Shown here piece by piece: positions 63,487-64,000 of a DNA stretch of 64,000 nucleotides. The DNA comes from Clostridiaceae bacterium (GTDB lineage: Bacteria > Bacillota > Clostridia > Saccharofermentanales > Saccharofermentanaceae). Where the stretch lies: positions 62,001 to 126,000 of the forward strand of contig DUPM01000088.1 in the NCBI GenBank assembly GCA_012838315.1, in the 5' to 3' direction. The notes under the pieces were generated by a model that did no database searches, was not told where the DNA came from, and was given only the letters and a program-made list of their open reading frames with translations. How positions within the stretch are numbered: position 1 is the stretch's first letter; every line of letters starts with the position of its first letter. The translations under genes and the position numbers were made by a program.

Positions 63487-64000
63487 TTATTTATTCAAAT
63501 CATCCGGGCCGCCGATATATCCCAAGACCGCCGAAGCAACCGCCACCGGAACACCGGCGAGATAGACTTCGGATTCAGGATGACCCATTCGACCGACAAA
63601 ATTTCGGTTGGTCGTAGAAACGCATCGCTCACCCTTGGCTAAGATTCCCATATGGCCGCCCAAACACGGTCCACATGTGGCCGCTGAAATAACACACTCT
63701 GAATCAGCAAAAACTTCCAAAATGCCCTCTTTAAGAGCCTCTTTCCAGACTCTTTGCGAACCGGGCAACACAATACAGCGAATGCCTTTTTTGACTTTGT
63801 GTCCCTTGAAAATGGAAGCAGCAAGTCTTAAATCCTCAAGACGACCGTTGGTGCAAGAACCAATAACCACTTGATCAATGTCAACGCGCTCAAATTCGCC
63901 CAACACCTTCGTGTTTTCAGGCAAGTGTGGGAAAGCCACCTGTAGCTGAACATCATCGAGCTTAATCTCGATAACTCTTGCATACTCCGCATCCTCATCT
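63487..64000 (-). CDS. leuC: 3-isopropylmalate dehydratase large subunit, C-terminal part (cut by window edge)
   Basis: About 171 residues are visible; the frame stays open to the window edge. Aconitase-type features: [18 protein letters not shown] with a cluster Cys, [12 protein letters not shown] with two more, and [17 protein letters not shown]. The protein uses the short LeuC form that pairs with the short LeuD next to it. Confidence 0.97.
   Translation of the reverse strand, partial: DEDAEYARVIEIKLDDVQLQVAFPHLPENTKVLGEFERVDIDQVVIGSCTNGRLEDLRLAASIFKGHKVKKGIRCIVLPGSQRVWKEALKEGILEVFADSECVISAATCGPCLGGHMGILAKGERCVSTTNRNFVGRMGHPESEVYLAGVPVAVASAVLGYIGGPDDLNK

Overview
The window looks like chromosome from an anaerobic, fermentative member of the Clostridia (Firmicutes). 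The reasons are strong AGGAGG-type ribosome sites, frequent GTG/TTG starts, the paired GlgC/GlgD ADP-glucose pyrophosphorylase, a four-subunit 2-oxoacid:ferredoxin oxidoreductase, an ATP-type PfkA, a B. subtilis-like YdjG/H/I protein set, a GAAC-N4-GTTC (Gram-positive LexA) site and a BioY transporter. Most of the window is mid-GC housekeeping DNA, largely coded on the minus strand. The species cannot be fixed from the sequence alone.

Layout. 1-2.4 kb: amino-sugar operon (PHP phosphoesterase, nagA, a Crp/Fnr regulator cut by the left edge). 2.6-3.1 kb: a small leader-like protein gene and tRNA-Leu(GAG). 3.2-12.4 kb: glycogen operon glgB-glgC-glgD-glgA-GH13 glycosidase, with a YdjG-like zinc-ribbon membrane protein as last gene. 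12.6-15.9 kb: oxoacid oxidoreductase genes and bioY. 16-18.9 kb: YdjI-like SPFH protein, YdjH-like protein and a P-loop ATPase. 19-20.5 kb (plus strand): an orphan OadG-tail-like small gene and apgM. 20.5-30.7 kb: uvrB-dnaE-pfkA-pgsA-mutS2, headed by a LexA-box promoter. 31-34.8 kb: ilvE, an XRE regulator with a perfect dyad operator, an RDD membrane protein, a Gfo/Idh/MocA oxidoreductase and an orphan beta-sandwich protein. 34.8-37 kb: two adjacent apparent pseudoenzymes, one M28-peptidase-like lipoprotein and one dehydroquinate-synthase-like protein. 37-46.7 kb: gltX-glnS, galM, ppk1-ppx, a ferritin-like DPSL protein and a thioesterase. 58.3-64 kb: leuC(partial)-leuD-leuB-ilvD-ilvB.

The unusual part is an AT-rich island of about 11.5 kb (roughly 46.8-58.25 kb), placed directly after ilvB and next to a large serine recombinase gene. 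Its cargo is one tightly coupled seven-gene minus-strand operon: a CarS-like CDP-lipid synthase, a PEP-synthase/RPH-like phosphotransferase, a PssA-type CDP-alcohol transferase, a phosphatidylserine decarboxylase, a UbiA-family prenyltransferase, a second RPH-like phosphotransferase and a GNAT-type acyltransferase. Read together these could activate a lipid phosphate with CTP, add serine, decarboxylate it to an ethanolamine head group, and modify it by prenylation, phosphorylation and N-acylation. I infer a mobile pathway for an unusual aminophospholipid. The individual families are recognisable; the pathway product is not known. The operon has its own promoter with a dyad over the -35 box, and a block of nested inverted repeats lies between it and the recombinase gene.

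How the parts work together: the glg operon makes and trims glycogen; PfkA and ApgM are glycolytic; the oxoacid oxidoreductase, ilvE and the leu/ilv genes connect branched-chain amino acids with their oxoacids and acyl-CoAs; ppk1/ppx cycle polyphosphate; uvrB, dnaE and mutS2 handle DNA repair and replication.
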